From Siphonodentalium dalli (Eukaryota > Mollusca > Scaphopoda > Gadilida > Siphonodentaliidae), in NCBI GenBank assembly GCA_032622095.1, contig CP136064.1:260875863-260939862 (forward strand): a DNA stretch of 64,000 nt, written 5' to 3'. Below are positions 1 through 10,415 of the stretch, piece after piece; position 1 is the stretch's first letter, and each line of letters starts with the position of its first letter. Position numbers and translations under genes: made by a program. The notes below the pieces were generated by a model, which was given only the letters and a program-made list of their open reading frames with translations, searched no databases and was not told where the DNA came from.

Positions 1-276
1 ATGAATTTAGTGATGCTACCCCACACAGTGATAAATGAGTGAACATTCACCACAACTGCGGAACTTCGATCTGATCCTAGGTATCCCATAGCAGTCACCT
101 CGATTATGCATTTTATCTTCTGAAAATTAGGGGATATAGAAACTGAACAGAAGGGAAAAAGTAACTAAAAACAATGTTAATTTGAGACATTAGATACTTC
201 CCAGAAGATGAGGCCTAAGCAGAATGAGGTCCTCAGAGGGTGAATTTAGCAATGACAGACAGTATTTCAAGGCTTG
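1..276. mobile_element. CAAGCCTTG-family foldback element, right part
   Basis: Runs from the window edge to tttcaaggcttg at 276. It carries gaatttagtgatgctacccc at the start and gaggtcctcagagggtgaat near the end, as in the long family version; the left end is outside the window. Confidence 0.65.
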
Positions 277-476
277 CTCACCCCATTTTGAAATATTATA
301 ATTTGATGGGCGATTTTGTTCAATCTAAACCTATATATATATGACCCATGATCTCTTTTAATTAATGGAATGTCTGAAAAATGGGTCAATCTTTCTACAA
401 TATAGAAAATTATTTATCCAAGGAATCAACATGCGTTATTTTACTGAATTCTCACCACAATGAAGCAAGCAATTTC

Positions 477-1430
477 TTAAAGGTCCACTTAATTTTCGAA
501 CCCCCAGATAATTTCATATTATATACCATTTGAAAGAGGAAGCTCCAAAACCTTGTAGTATCACATTATTCTGTGTAATAAACTGAGAACATGTTTTTGT
601 TGAGATACCAACTTGTGTCCTGTGCTCAAGTTCATTAATTTCAATGGAAGGGATATAACTCTATATTTTAAGATTGAATTTGGCTGCATTCTGAGAGCCA
701 TAATGGGGGAAATCTTGCTATGATTTCAGCTGTTTTATATGGGCATTTTCTGAGACACAGACGTTTGAAATGGTGATGATTTGTAGTATTTTAATCATAT
801 TTTATGACATAAATTGTTATTAAAATGGTGTATCAAGGTACTATAAAAAAAAAATCAGTGATTCGAAAATTAAATGGGCCTTTAAATTTATACAAATCAG
901 CTTCTTTTTTTTGTGGCTTCATCGACTAGGAAATTCATGCTATTTATTAAAACTGAGGTTTGAAAATAGCGATCTACCAGTAGGAAACAACATTGGGTGC
1001 ATGGGTAGATCTAGATCGATACCCCAGACTAATTATGCCAGTTTAAAGGTACTCAATCCGATTCGATGGTCCCCATATCATCAGATTCCAAAAATAAACA
1101 AATTTGAAATGCCGCTTCAGTTATCAGAATCGAGTAATTGCCCAACAATAATGCTAACCAGCGTCAACTATAGTATAAATTGCTCAAAATCTGTTATTTG
1201 TCAACATTTTGTTCAACAAAATTTTGCCGGTTTGTCAAATATCTGACACAAAAAAGCCACTTGATTTTAGAGTTATCCATCTGACCACTCTGAGCTTTGA
1301 CTTGAATCAAATATTTGTTTTTACCCCCAAAGCCAAGGAAATAGTAATTTGCGAGCGTTGATTTGGATTATGCATCTTTAATATATATATTTAGATCAAA
1401 CATTGAAATCTTCTAACTTCGCCCGTCAAG
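477..1430. repeat. dispersed repeat family, copy A
   Basis: Shares long segments with 58165-58446 plus 59593-60150, and parts with 45075-45330, 48835-49080 and 60690-61045 (boxes caccttaattttcc-like, gttgagataccaact, gagttatccatct, gcatctttaa). Noncoding; class unknown. Confidence 0.7.
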
Positions 1431-1496
1431 AAATATCAGACTATAGTATATTCGTCACAGTGTTATGCCAGTTTAAAGGTATTCGTCACAGTGTAG

Positions 1497-2222
1497 GAGA
1501 TCATGCCATGAATCTCTACTCTGGCTAACGCCCGTAAAGATCATATCCCACCAGTAAAAAACCTGGGAACTTTTTGAAGTTTTGACAGGGAACCTAATAA
1601 AGTCTAACAAATATCGCGGGGAACAGCTGGGGAATTGCAGGGAATATATTTCTTTGTTGTTATCTGTTTCTTAACCCTTTGAGTGCCAGGGGCCGATCTT
1701 ATCGGCCCTAAACCTACAAAATAAGTCTGTTAAGAATATAAGAATGAATTATTAAAATTGTAAAAAAAAAACAAAACAAAAAAAACATTTGTTAGGCCAA
1801 TGCATTCTCTTATATATGCGAGGCGACCTATGGTCGACTCGCATATATAAGAGAATGCATTGCCACAGGGTATATGGGTTGATACAAAAATCGGACCTGG
1901 CACTCAAAGTGTTAATAATGTACTTCACTGTAGGTGATGGTCCCAACTCATCGAATTATGGCATTTTTCCTGGGTAATTAATTTGATGTTAATTGCAATA
2001 ACGGCTCACAAGAGTCACAGAAAAGCATGCAATTTGGAGTTGGGACATTCACCTACTGTGAAGTACATTATTAAAGACAAGATAACAACTAAGAAATATA
2101 TTCCCCACGTTATGTTTTCGACTTTATTAGGTTCCCTGTCAAAACTTCAAAAAGTTCCAATGTTTTGTACTGGTGGACTATGATCTCTACGGGCGTTAGC
2201 CAGAGTAGATATTCATGACATG
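1497..2222. repeat. long inverted repeat with a MITE inside one arm
   Basis: The arm from 1510 (catgaatctctactctggct) through 1670, resuming after the MITE at 1916 to about 1950, is complementary to about 2036-2222. Conserved stretches include gaactttttgaagttttgac. It looks like a foldback transposon of about 480 bp before the TTAA insertion. Confidence 0.85.
1671..1915. mobile_element. TTAA-flanked MITE (GAGTGCC type), one hairpin
   Basis: TTAACCCTTTGAGTGCCAGG on the left, CTGGCACTCAAAGTGTTAA on the right. It contains one 67-bp palindrome (about 1797-1863). It sits in one arm of a larger inverted repeat whose other arm has a single empty TTAA at 2071. Confidence 0.88.
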
Positions 2223-4015
2223 GTCTGCATGTTGATAAACTCTGGACAGCACCGAGCGTGGATGTTACCCAATACCCATGCTCCCCCGCCTCGTATACCG
2301 ATAATTATAATCCCGTTATCCAGGGACGTGCATGGTCAGAGAGTATCCGTTATATATAAAGTTAGGGGGTGTCCACCATGGAATTTCAACTGCAATCACT
2401 TGCACCTGACCAAACTCACAAGTCTGTGTATCTATTGCACCACCCACCACCCCTCCTTGCAATTGCGTTTTTAATTTGCGCGGATGAACATAATCCACTG
2501 GGAATTTTAAGATCTGAACCCCCGATTTGTATTTTTTTTAAATTAGCATTTTTTCACTGGCTATAAGGGGGGCATAATACACCATGGTTCGGCTCGGCAG
2601 AAGAAACTTTTGAAATCTGAACATTAAAACTGCACAATCATATACAGCATCTAGACCGCATGCATGACCTCAAGCTTTCCAAGTGTGGGAAATTTCCAAG
2701 CTGACACCCCCAAAGGTGGAACATTTTTAAAATGATGGCCATTTCAATCCAACATTTTGACCATTAGTACTTAGTAAAATAAAACAACAAATTCACCACT
2801 AATAAATTGTTGGAAATTTTTAATTAGGTGAACAATTTCAACATATTTTTGTGGGTGTGAATTTCCAACTGAAATAATATTGTGTCACACCAACTAATGC
2901 CAAATTATTAATAATATTAATATACACAAAAAATGCTCAGACGTAAACAATATATCAGGTATGAAATTTCCAAATGTTGGAAATTTTGACCAAATTAAGT
3001 GCGACCCCCCCCCCCCCCCAAGCCCCCGTCCGTTGACAGTCACGTCCCTGTCCGGTGTTATGCTAGCATTCCGTGCGAATTTAAGTTAATAATTAGAAGT
3101 TGTACCAATATAAACCTCTCAAATTCACATGTAGACCATAGTGTAGACCATGGAGTATAGAGTCTACCTATTGTATTGCGTCGTAAAAAGGGTACCAATA
3201 TATTTCCCATCAGGTGGCTACTATTTTCAATTCTATAAGCTACATGGTGTGGAGTACGCCGGATTAGTTCTATGATTCGATATATATTCCATGCTGTCTC
3301 GACCAGCTTATTTGACATGAAATGTAAATAGACTGAATATTACTTATTTTCACATAATAATGTAAATTCAATTTGAACAATTTCCATGATTTTTTTCTGG
3401 ATTTCCCAGGAATTTTCACAGAATTTCTTGAAGGTTATAGGTTATAACTTATAACTCCAAATCATTGAAATTAAATGAAAGCATTTTATTAATTAATACC
3501 GTACTATATTATTTTATTCAAGGCTGGTTATTTGTTATGTTATGATTTTACTTTGATTTTTTTTGGGTCTATTTGTTTCTTTATTTGTTTCTTATTGATT
3601 TATGATTCACTTTTTAAAGGTCTAATTATGATTGTTTGTTTGTTTTATTTTGATTTGTTTGTTTTTGTTAAATACAATGTATGTGGATAATTGCTAGATT
3701 ATCATATGGATGTATAATGAATATATAGTCATAAAGATGAGTAGTATCTTTGAATATAAAATATAGCAATGCTCCTATTTATGACTCATATTGTGATAGT
3801 ACAAAATTTAACTTTTACCATTTTATTTCAACTAATATGATTAAACTGTTAAAAATTTATTTCTGGTTTATGTTTACCAACTAGTTATAATCAATATTAA
3901 TAATGATATTGCATTTTTATTTTTTTTTATCAATAAAATTTGAATTGAATTAGTTTCGGCAAGGTTTATAAATATTATTTAAAGATCCACGTCCTATTCC
4001 GAATTTTCAATGTCG
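2223..4015. other. no gene seen; AT-rich with a C-run
   Basis: Low-complexity A/T sequence; gaaatttccaa-like boxes recur at 2690-2980 and 14 C sit near 3005. The minus ORF at 3058-3318 has no recognisable motif. Confidence 0.5.
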
Positions 4016-4209
4016 CCGGAAGCAGGTGTTTTTTGGCACGTGATTTCTGTAGCCAATCACGGTTTGTTTTATATTTACTTGTAGGAAGCCACAAACCGTA
4101 AAGTTTGAGAGCGAAGCTTGATTTTTTTGATATTTCTCAACAAAATATCTATACAAATATAATTCAGAATACATAACCTTTGTAGAATAAATACTCTCTC
4201 TAGGTAAGT
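4016..4209 (+). promoter_or_regulatory. candidate SAP130 promoter and untranslated first exon donor
   Basis: Within about 60 bases there is an ETS-type CCGGAAG (about 4016), an E-box CACGTG (about 4037) and a CCAAT box (about 4052), a set typical of housekeeping promoters. About 150 bases on is a textbook splice donor, CTCTAG/GTAAGT, at 4203/4204. No coding ORF fits. I infer a 5' untranslated exon that would splice to the acceptor at 10049 or 10150 just before the SAP130 start codon. The motifs are seen; the link to SAP130 is inference. Confidence 0.3.
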
Positions 4210-6800
4210 TAAAGTTATAAACCTTCAATCACGACGAGTATTGTCGTTTGACGGCTGAATAAGGATTTATTTACATTCCGTTCTAAATTCTAATTTGTTT
4301 TGACGCGACCAGTTTGCGGGCAATTTTTTCCAGGAGATGTTCATCCAAATCTGCATTGTCTTTCATCTTTATTTGCGTTTATCTTCTTTCTTTAACTTAT
4401 CAGTTAAGCATATCTACTGGAATATGTAGAGTGATTGGAAATAAGATCGTTTTATGAGGTTTTATTACTTGTCAGAACTGTTCATCACAACGACCCAATT
4501 TCTTGGCAGGCTGCCAAAAAGAGTCAGCTGAAAGATCATGATATTGAAGGAGATTAGAATAGAACGAAATTACTCCTCATCAGAATGATTTCTTAGATAT
4601 ATCTCTCTAAGAACCTCTTTCATTTTCTTGTTGGCCCATTTGTCTTATTACTTTGGCCAGTTAGTGGCAGATGGCTCTTTTAAATGTATTTGACATAGGT
4701 GTTTTGAGGAATCTTTGCCTTTGGCATTAATTATACATGGAAATTCCAAATAGAATTATAGATAACGTCAATAACAATCTAAGAAAAGCATGCAGTAATA
4801 ATACATTCAATTATAATTGGAAACACGATGAGTTAAGAATAAAATTTGGTGTGGTTCAATATTCTCTGTAGACTAGACTGGTTCACCTGATCTCGTGCAT
4901 GGTCAATGGTTTTCCAGATTGACAGAAGTGTCTCGCTGCACCAAGCTACTCCACACAGGTACATTGGGAGAATCGGTGACATTTCTGGTGAAAACCCACA
5001 AGCAACATACTAATTTACAAATACACACCACAGGTGCCTTGAATGAATCATTCCAGTTCAATATGCTCTGTAGCTGGTGGTCCCGGGAGGCGGTGTGTGA
5101 GGCGCTGGTATGTGCTTGTTAATAAGTTTTTGCTACTAATAGGATAGGAATCATATCAATCTGACACATTTTGCTATTTAAATTATCTGATTACTATTTT
5201 ACAATTTAAATATCAGTGAAAGCAGCTGTTGGAAGCAATGACAATAATGGTGACCCTCATTCAAACAGCCTTCATAATTGGATACAGCAATCAGCATTGC
5301 CAAAGCAATTTGCTGAAGCAAACTGGGCCACAGCATACTGTTGCCGTAGCGGATTGCCGAAGCCAAACAATCTGAATTAAGAGGGCTGTTCAAAATTGGA
5401 CACTTCACCTCTCTCTATGGTAATATCTGGCATGATCTGCATCTGAGTTGAGGGACAGCTCAATTTGCTACTTGGATTGATGGCTTATTTTATTTTCGAT
5501 GAGAAATGAAAACTTGTTCACACACAATAAGAAAGGTACACTCATACTGAGCCAGTGTCTCCACCCATTCTGATATTGTATTCTCGAAAGAGAGACTAGT
5601 TACAGGTAGGAAACAAGCTTAATTCCACCCCCTTCTTGAATATCGTTTATGGAGCAGTACTATAACTCGGGTGGACATACGGTACCAACAATAATAAAAA
5701 AATGTGTTTCAACAAGTACCGGTAAACATCCCTCAAAATTAGAAAAAAAGCCCCACAGCAAATTTAGTGCTGTGGCATATTAGATTCCACATGTTGCCAT
5801 GGCATTTCTTATGGCATTACTTATTGCCATGGCCAATTTCCAGGCCTTTGCTCCAGTCAGTATACATGAATGTCTTTCTTGGGCCTGTGGATACCACAAG
5901 GAAGATACAGAATACTTCTTGATCAACTGCCCCTTATACTCAACCTAACTTGTCTTGTCATGCAATCAATAAATTACTGCACTACTGGTAGAAACCTGAT
6001 ATTTATTATTCATTAATAATTGTATTAACAAATATTTATTGTATATACACCACTGGTTTCTAATGAAATGATAAACACAACTACATTAATCTCCCACCCC
6101 CCCATAAAAAATTCCAATATAGGCCACCCTGAACATACAAAATTCTCCTTAATCTGCACTATTATCCCTTCGTGTCACCTACACAACCCAACCTACTCAA
6201 AAAACCAACACCTGCACCACTACTCTTGGGTCCAAATAAGCATATGGTACAGAATAAGAGTACAGGGTGGACAATTCTGCTAAATCCAATAAGAGTATGG
6301 CCCATACTCTTATTGGATTTAGCGCTTTCCGATGTATGGCAACAAACCATATTTCTGACTAAATCCTGAAAAATTACCCATAATTCTGCTGTGGTTAAGG
6401 ACTGTATGGGGTGAAATAACAGTACAGGGTGGCAATTTACATCATGGAAGCAAGTCCATCTGAAATGCTATAAGGTCAATCATATATATTTCTCAAATTC
6501 TACACTGTTTGTTGTTATATGAGTTACCAAACAGACTTCCATCAACATGTTTGTATTATCTTTTCCTGATCTGAGGAAAGGTTCCAGCAATTCTGATAGG
6601 ACTATAGTATAAACTTCTTGACAATCCCACTTTTTAAATAAACATACGGACCCAAATAAGCACCATACAGAGTGGCAACTTTAAAAAAAATTAATAAGCA
6701 TACAGGTATGCTAATTTGGACACCAAGAGTAACACCAGATACCTTTGGTATATCATACATCATTCCAATTATGCGCACTACCTGTCATGGCAAATTAATT
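4210..6800. other. no gene seen; unclassified repeats
   Basis: Upstream of SAP130 (or its first intron if the 4203 donor is used). Only short inverted repeats and unclassified sequence; ORFs are short and lack family motifs. Confidence 0.5.
6279..6324. repeat. short perfect inverted repeat
   Basis: gctaaatccaataagagtat followed by its complement with almost no loop. Nothing else recognisable around it. Confidence 0.8.
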
Positions 6801-6810
6801 GTATTTCGTT

Positions 6811-7195
6811 TTTATACCCCCCCCCCCCCCCCCCCCCACACAACGAGAAGTGGGGGCGTATACTGGAATCAGCTATGAAACTTGGCACATATATTTAGTG
6901 CCACGGAAACCTGTGCACCTACGATTATCAGATCTGTCAGACTTTTTTTTGTGGAGTTATCCGACTTTTACTGACTTAGAAAATTTTCTCAAGATACATA
7001 ATTTTTTCCGAGTTTTTATTCCTAAATTTTCTGGTCAATTACAGGCCTGGCAATATGGCGCGAGCGATTTTATCGCTCGCGCAATTTCAATTTGGCGTTG
7101 GCGATATATTGCTCGCGCAACATTCACTACCCAACATACTTTTGCAGTCGTAATTTTGATGAGTTATCCGTTTGAAAACATATAAGGCAACGCGA
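6811..7195 (+). mobile_element. degenerate copy of the CCCCCC/CTAG element family
   Basis: Starts with tata followed by 21 C in a row, then gcgtatactggaatcagc and boxes similar to the other copies (cttggcacatatatttagtg). Its far end is not found. An inverted repeat gcgagcgattttatcgctcgc-like lies at about 7060-7082. Confidence 0.5.
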
Positions 7196-8119
7196 CATCG
7201 CATCTTTGAAGCAGGAGACACATGCTATGTTAACAGTCGGCTACCACCGGTATATCTAATTAGGCCAAACCATGCTACACACCCGTCACCAGTGACAGAC
7301 TGACGATTACATGACCTAACTGTGAAATTTGTATTGTGTTCACAGTACGATCCTAATAAAACAACACTAGCTGTGACCACTGGCGAAAACTCCTCTCACA
7401 TGCCATAATCATGCATTGTTCATCACATAAAGACACTAGCCAGGTTCCTATCTAAACACCGCAGAGTGTGAAACACACCTGCAATTTATAAGGCCTTACT
7501 AACTACCTGCATGCCCCAGTGTGAATCGGACCGCGTCGGTGACCAAGGTAACACACTCATTGGATCGCTTGCTACACACATCAAAGCATGCTGTGTATAC
7601 ATTGTTTTAAACATTCAGACTACAGGCTACAGTTGAGTTCAAAATCAATTTCGATAACAAAATGGTACCACTACTAGTAATTTGTGTCATTGCTCCGATT
7701 GATTCAGATAATATATGAAATTAGGCCCTATATACGGACTACCTATTATTAATTTGAATACATTTGTTCTCAAAGTCTGTGTAGGCCTATACATACAACT
7801 ATGCGACTTTTGGAAAATCTACTGTATGCAGCTATGCTTATTCTTATCTCAGTACGCCTGCACGTAGGCCTATGCATGCATCCAGGTTATTGACAGATCA
7901 TGTATGGGTGAGTGACGTGTTTGACGTCAAATTATGATACAGTAGGCCTACACATTGTTATCCATTTATACAGTAACGTAACCCGTCATTTGATGCGTCA
8001 TGACTTTAGTTTTACATTGCTTATTATTTATAAATAGAATAGGCCTTCAATCATATTGCGGATTTGTTTCCACAAGGACCGGTCGCATGTGTTGATGTGT
8101 TCAGTTGAATTAATTTATC

Positions 8120-8410
8120 ATGGACACATTCAAAGGGAATCGCGTTAAACTTTCGACGTACACGAAGTGGAATACAGGAGGCCTGATCAACTAGGAGTCG
8201 ACCACATGCAATGGTTGTGAATATGTGACAAAAGTGTGGTGCAATGTGTGCGCTAAACACAGTACGCGTCTCAGATCTAATCTTCGCGGGAAGACGCTGA
8301 AGGGCCTCGATTGTTACATAATGGGGACAACGTTCGTAAAGAAATGCTCGGTCGATAGGCATTTATCTTCAAAAACGCACACTTTCGCTATTGAAATTTC
8401 GAAATATTAA
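8120..8410 (+). pseudogene. zinc-finger fragment of a ZNF862/hAT-derived-type protein
   Basis: One frame from ATG 8120 to TAA 8410 is interrupted only by a TAG at 8192. It reads MDTFKGNRVKLSTYTKW before the stop, and after it CNGCEYVTKVWCNVCAK, LRSNLRGKTLKG and GTTFVKKCSVDRHLSSKTH. The C-x2-C ... H-x5-H spacing and the 'GT-x-x-V-K-K-x-S-V-x-R-H-x-x-S-x-x-H' pattern are those of the N-terminal TTF/BED-like finger in ZNF862/KIAA1586-like, hAT-derived proteins. No downstream part of such a protein is visible. The stretch is richer in CpG than its surroundings, and the minus-strand ORF here is its shadow. Confidence 0.45.
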
Positions 8411-10049
8411 ATTCTCAGTTATGTTCCATCAAGTTCACTGTATTGGTTTGTTTATTCTCCGACAATTAAGATGAGTATATTATTATATTTCTCATTAATA
8501 CTGATTGTTGATTCTGGTTATGTCACTTGACTTAATGGTTAGACTAGTCACAACAAGCATGATATAATGATTGATTCTGGTTAGGTAACTTGGTCACTCA
8601 GGTATAAAGGAACAAACACAAATATATCATGTACATGTATGTACAATATATGCATAGCATAATGATTGATTCTGGTTAACTTACAATAATATCTTACCAT
8701 GATGTCACCTCATACATGTATTATACAGTACTATAACAGCATGTAATATATGATATAAATATATTATAATGATTGATTGATTCTGGTTAACCATTAGGTC
8801 ACTTGGATCAGGCATAAAGGAACAAACACAACAATACCATATATGCAAGACATGGTATAACATTTATAAAAGTACTTTATTAAACATTTTTAATAAGTTA
8901 TACAACATTCATTGATAATTTTACAATTAATATATGATTATAAATTAATTAAATTTAAATATTATCACTTACCACATAATAAGTTATATGCAATATGACA
9001 TATGTCAGTTTACTTGTATTTCATATGTTACAACATAAATACCCCATAAAACAGAAATTGCCCCTGGCCTGCAAAATATTTTAGCCCCTGCAAAGTATTT
9101 TGGCGAGGGCGAATTTTAGCCCCTGCAGATTTTTCATAAGGCCAGCACTGCAATTGTTATTAAACTTGGCACAGATATTTAGTACCATGGGAACCTGTGA
9201 TCTATGAGGTCTGTTCTTTTTTACTTAGAAAATTGTCTCAAAATGCATAATTTTGTCCTAGTTTATATACCTATATTTTTCTTTCCATTTTTGTTATACT
9301 TGGCACAGATACTTAGTACCAATGGAACCTGTGCACCTGTTAAACTTAGAACATTTTCACAACATGCAGAACTTTGTCCGAATTTGTATTCCTACATCTT
9401 TTTGTCAATTTTTACGTCAACTTTAATTTGTAAAGTTTAAGCTAGTGGGTTGGTTTTGTGCATGCATGTGTTCATCAACAATTTCCTTTGGCACACCCTA
9501 CAGGCCAGATCCCTCATCCGATCAGTACACTTTCCTTTGGCACACCCTACAGGCCACATCCCTTATCCGATTGTCATCAAACTTCTTTGGGGTGACCTCT
9601 ATATGGGATCTTAATTTATTTCCGAATTTCATTGGAAAAACATGGCTGCAAGTGGCCATCTTGGATTTCAGGTTTGAATCCATTAATACACCCTACAGGC
9701 TGCATCCCTCACACGATCTTCACCAAACTTCATATGATCATTGGGGTGACCTCCAAAAGGGAGCTTACCATTTTTTCTGAATTTCATTGAAAAAGTGGGC
9801 AATTTTGTTTGCAGTTTTTCTCGACTGCCATGGGGTCTATCCTTGCTCCCGTTTGTTTGTGGGGACTGGAGGTTCATCTTTAGTTTTAAAATCTTGTCCT
9901 CCAATTCCCCAGTCTCTATGTAATCATGATATGATAATAGAATATGTCTAAATAAAAAATGTATGTTGAAATTCTGATGAAGAAAAAACAACAGTTCACT
10001 TTATGTATAAAATAGGTTTGGTGAATATCTCAAATTTCATTTCCTGCAG
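8411..10049. other. repeats upstream of SAP130 start
   Basis: gattgattctggtta occurs five times at 8459-8800. 9170-9420 has the ttagtaccatgggaacctgt boxes of the CCCCCC element family, and 9425-9780 resembles 53040-54260 (gctcaactt, gccatcttgga boxes). Confidence 0.55.
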
Positions 10050-10190
10050 ACAAGAAGAGAATGATCATTTTGTGACTCAAATGAAGTCAATTCTTCAGAA
10101 CCTGAAGAGTAAGCAATATTGGAGCCTCTAATTTCGATTCTATGTTTCAGCCACCAGATTTTAATGGTAATAGAATGAAAAAAAACATCA
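10050..10190 (+). other. probable SAP130 5' UTR exon segment
   Basis: A good acceptor (ttcctgcag) at 10041-10049 begins it. One frame is open to 10108 (QEENDHFVTQMKSILQNLK) and is followed by a donor-like gtaagc; a second acceptor (atgtttcag) ends at 10150. The frame entering the SAP130 ATG is closed by TGA, so as a contiguous exon this is leader sequence. It could instead be a small coding exon of an alternative N-terminus. Confidence 0.35.
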
Positions 10191-10415
10191 ATGGGTGACA
10201 GACATACAGAACACCATGAGCATCAACCTGCGAGAACTCCGATCCAAATCATCCCTCCAGCTGAGTTGGTGTGTCGACCTGCAACAATTCACACCATCAC
10301 TATGTCACAGTCAGGTGACAAACCGATTCGACACCCGACTACTGGCCATATCTTATCGCAAGCAGCTTTATCTCCTCAGCAGACTGAAGTTTTGAAAGCT
10401 TATACAAACAGTCAG
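10191..10415 (+). CDS. SAP130: SAP130 coding exon 1 (residues 1-75)
   Basis: The ATG at 10191 opens MGDRHTEHHEHQPARTPIQ, and the exon ends TNSQ before donor gtatgt in phase 0. An in-frame TGA lies 15 bases upstream of the ATG. The G at +4 helps initiation. A possible upstream join (10050-10108 to a weak acceptor at 10209) would replace the first six codons, so the N-terminus is the least certain part of the model. Confidence 0.7.

Noticed and set aside
1797..1863. Palindromes as tRNA or structural RNA genes
   Set aside because: No cloverleaf or conserved RNA motif; they recur as paired hairpins inside MITEs.
8051..8362. 103-codon minus-strand ORF
   Set aside because: Antisense to the zinc-finger fragment, whose plus-strand frame has the recognisable Cys/His pattern.
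10050..10108. Coding exon of SAP130 joined via the 10150 acceptor
   Set aside because: Its only open frame runs into a stop after that acceptor; only a weak acceptor at 10209 would keep the frame, so it is listed as probable leader.
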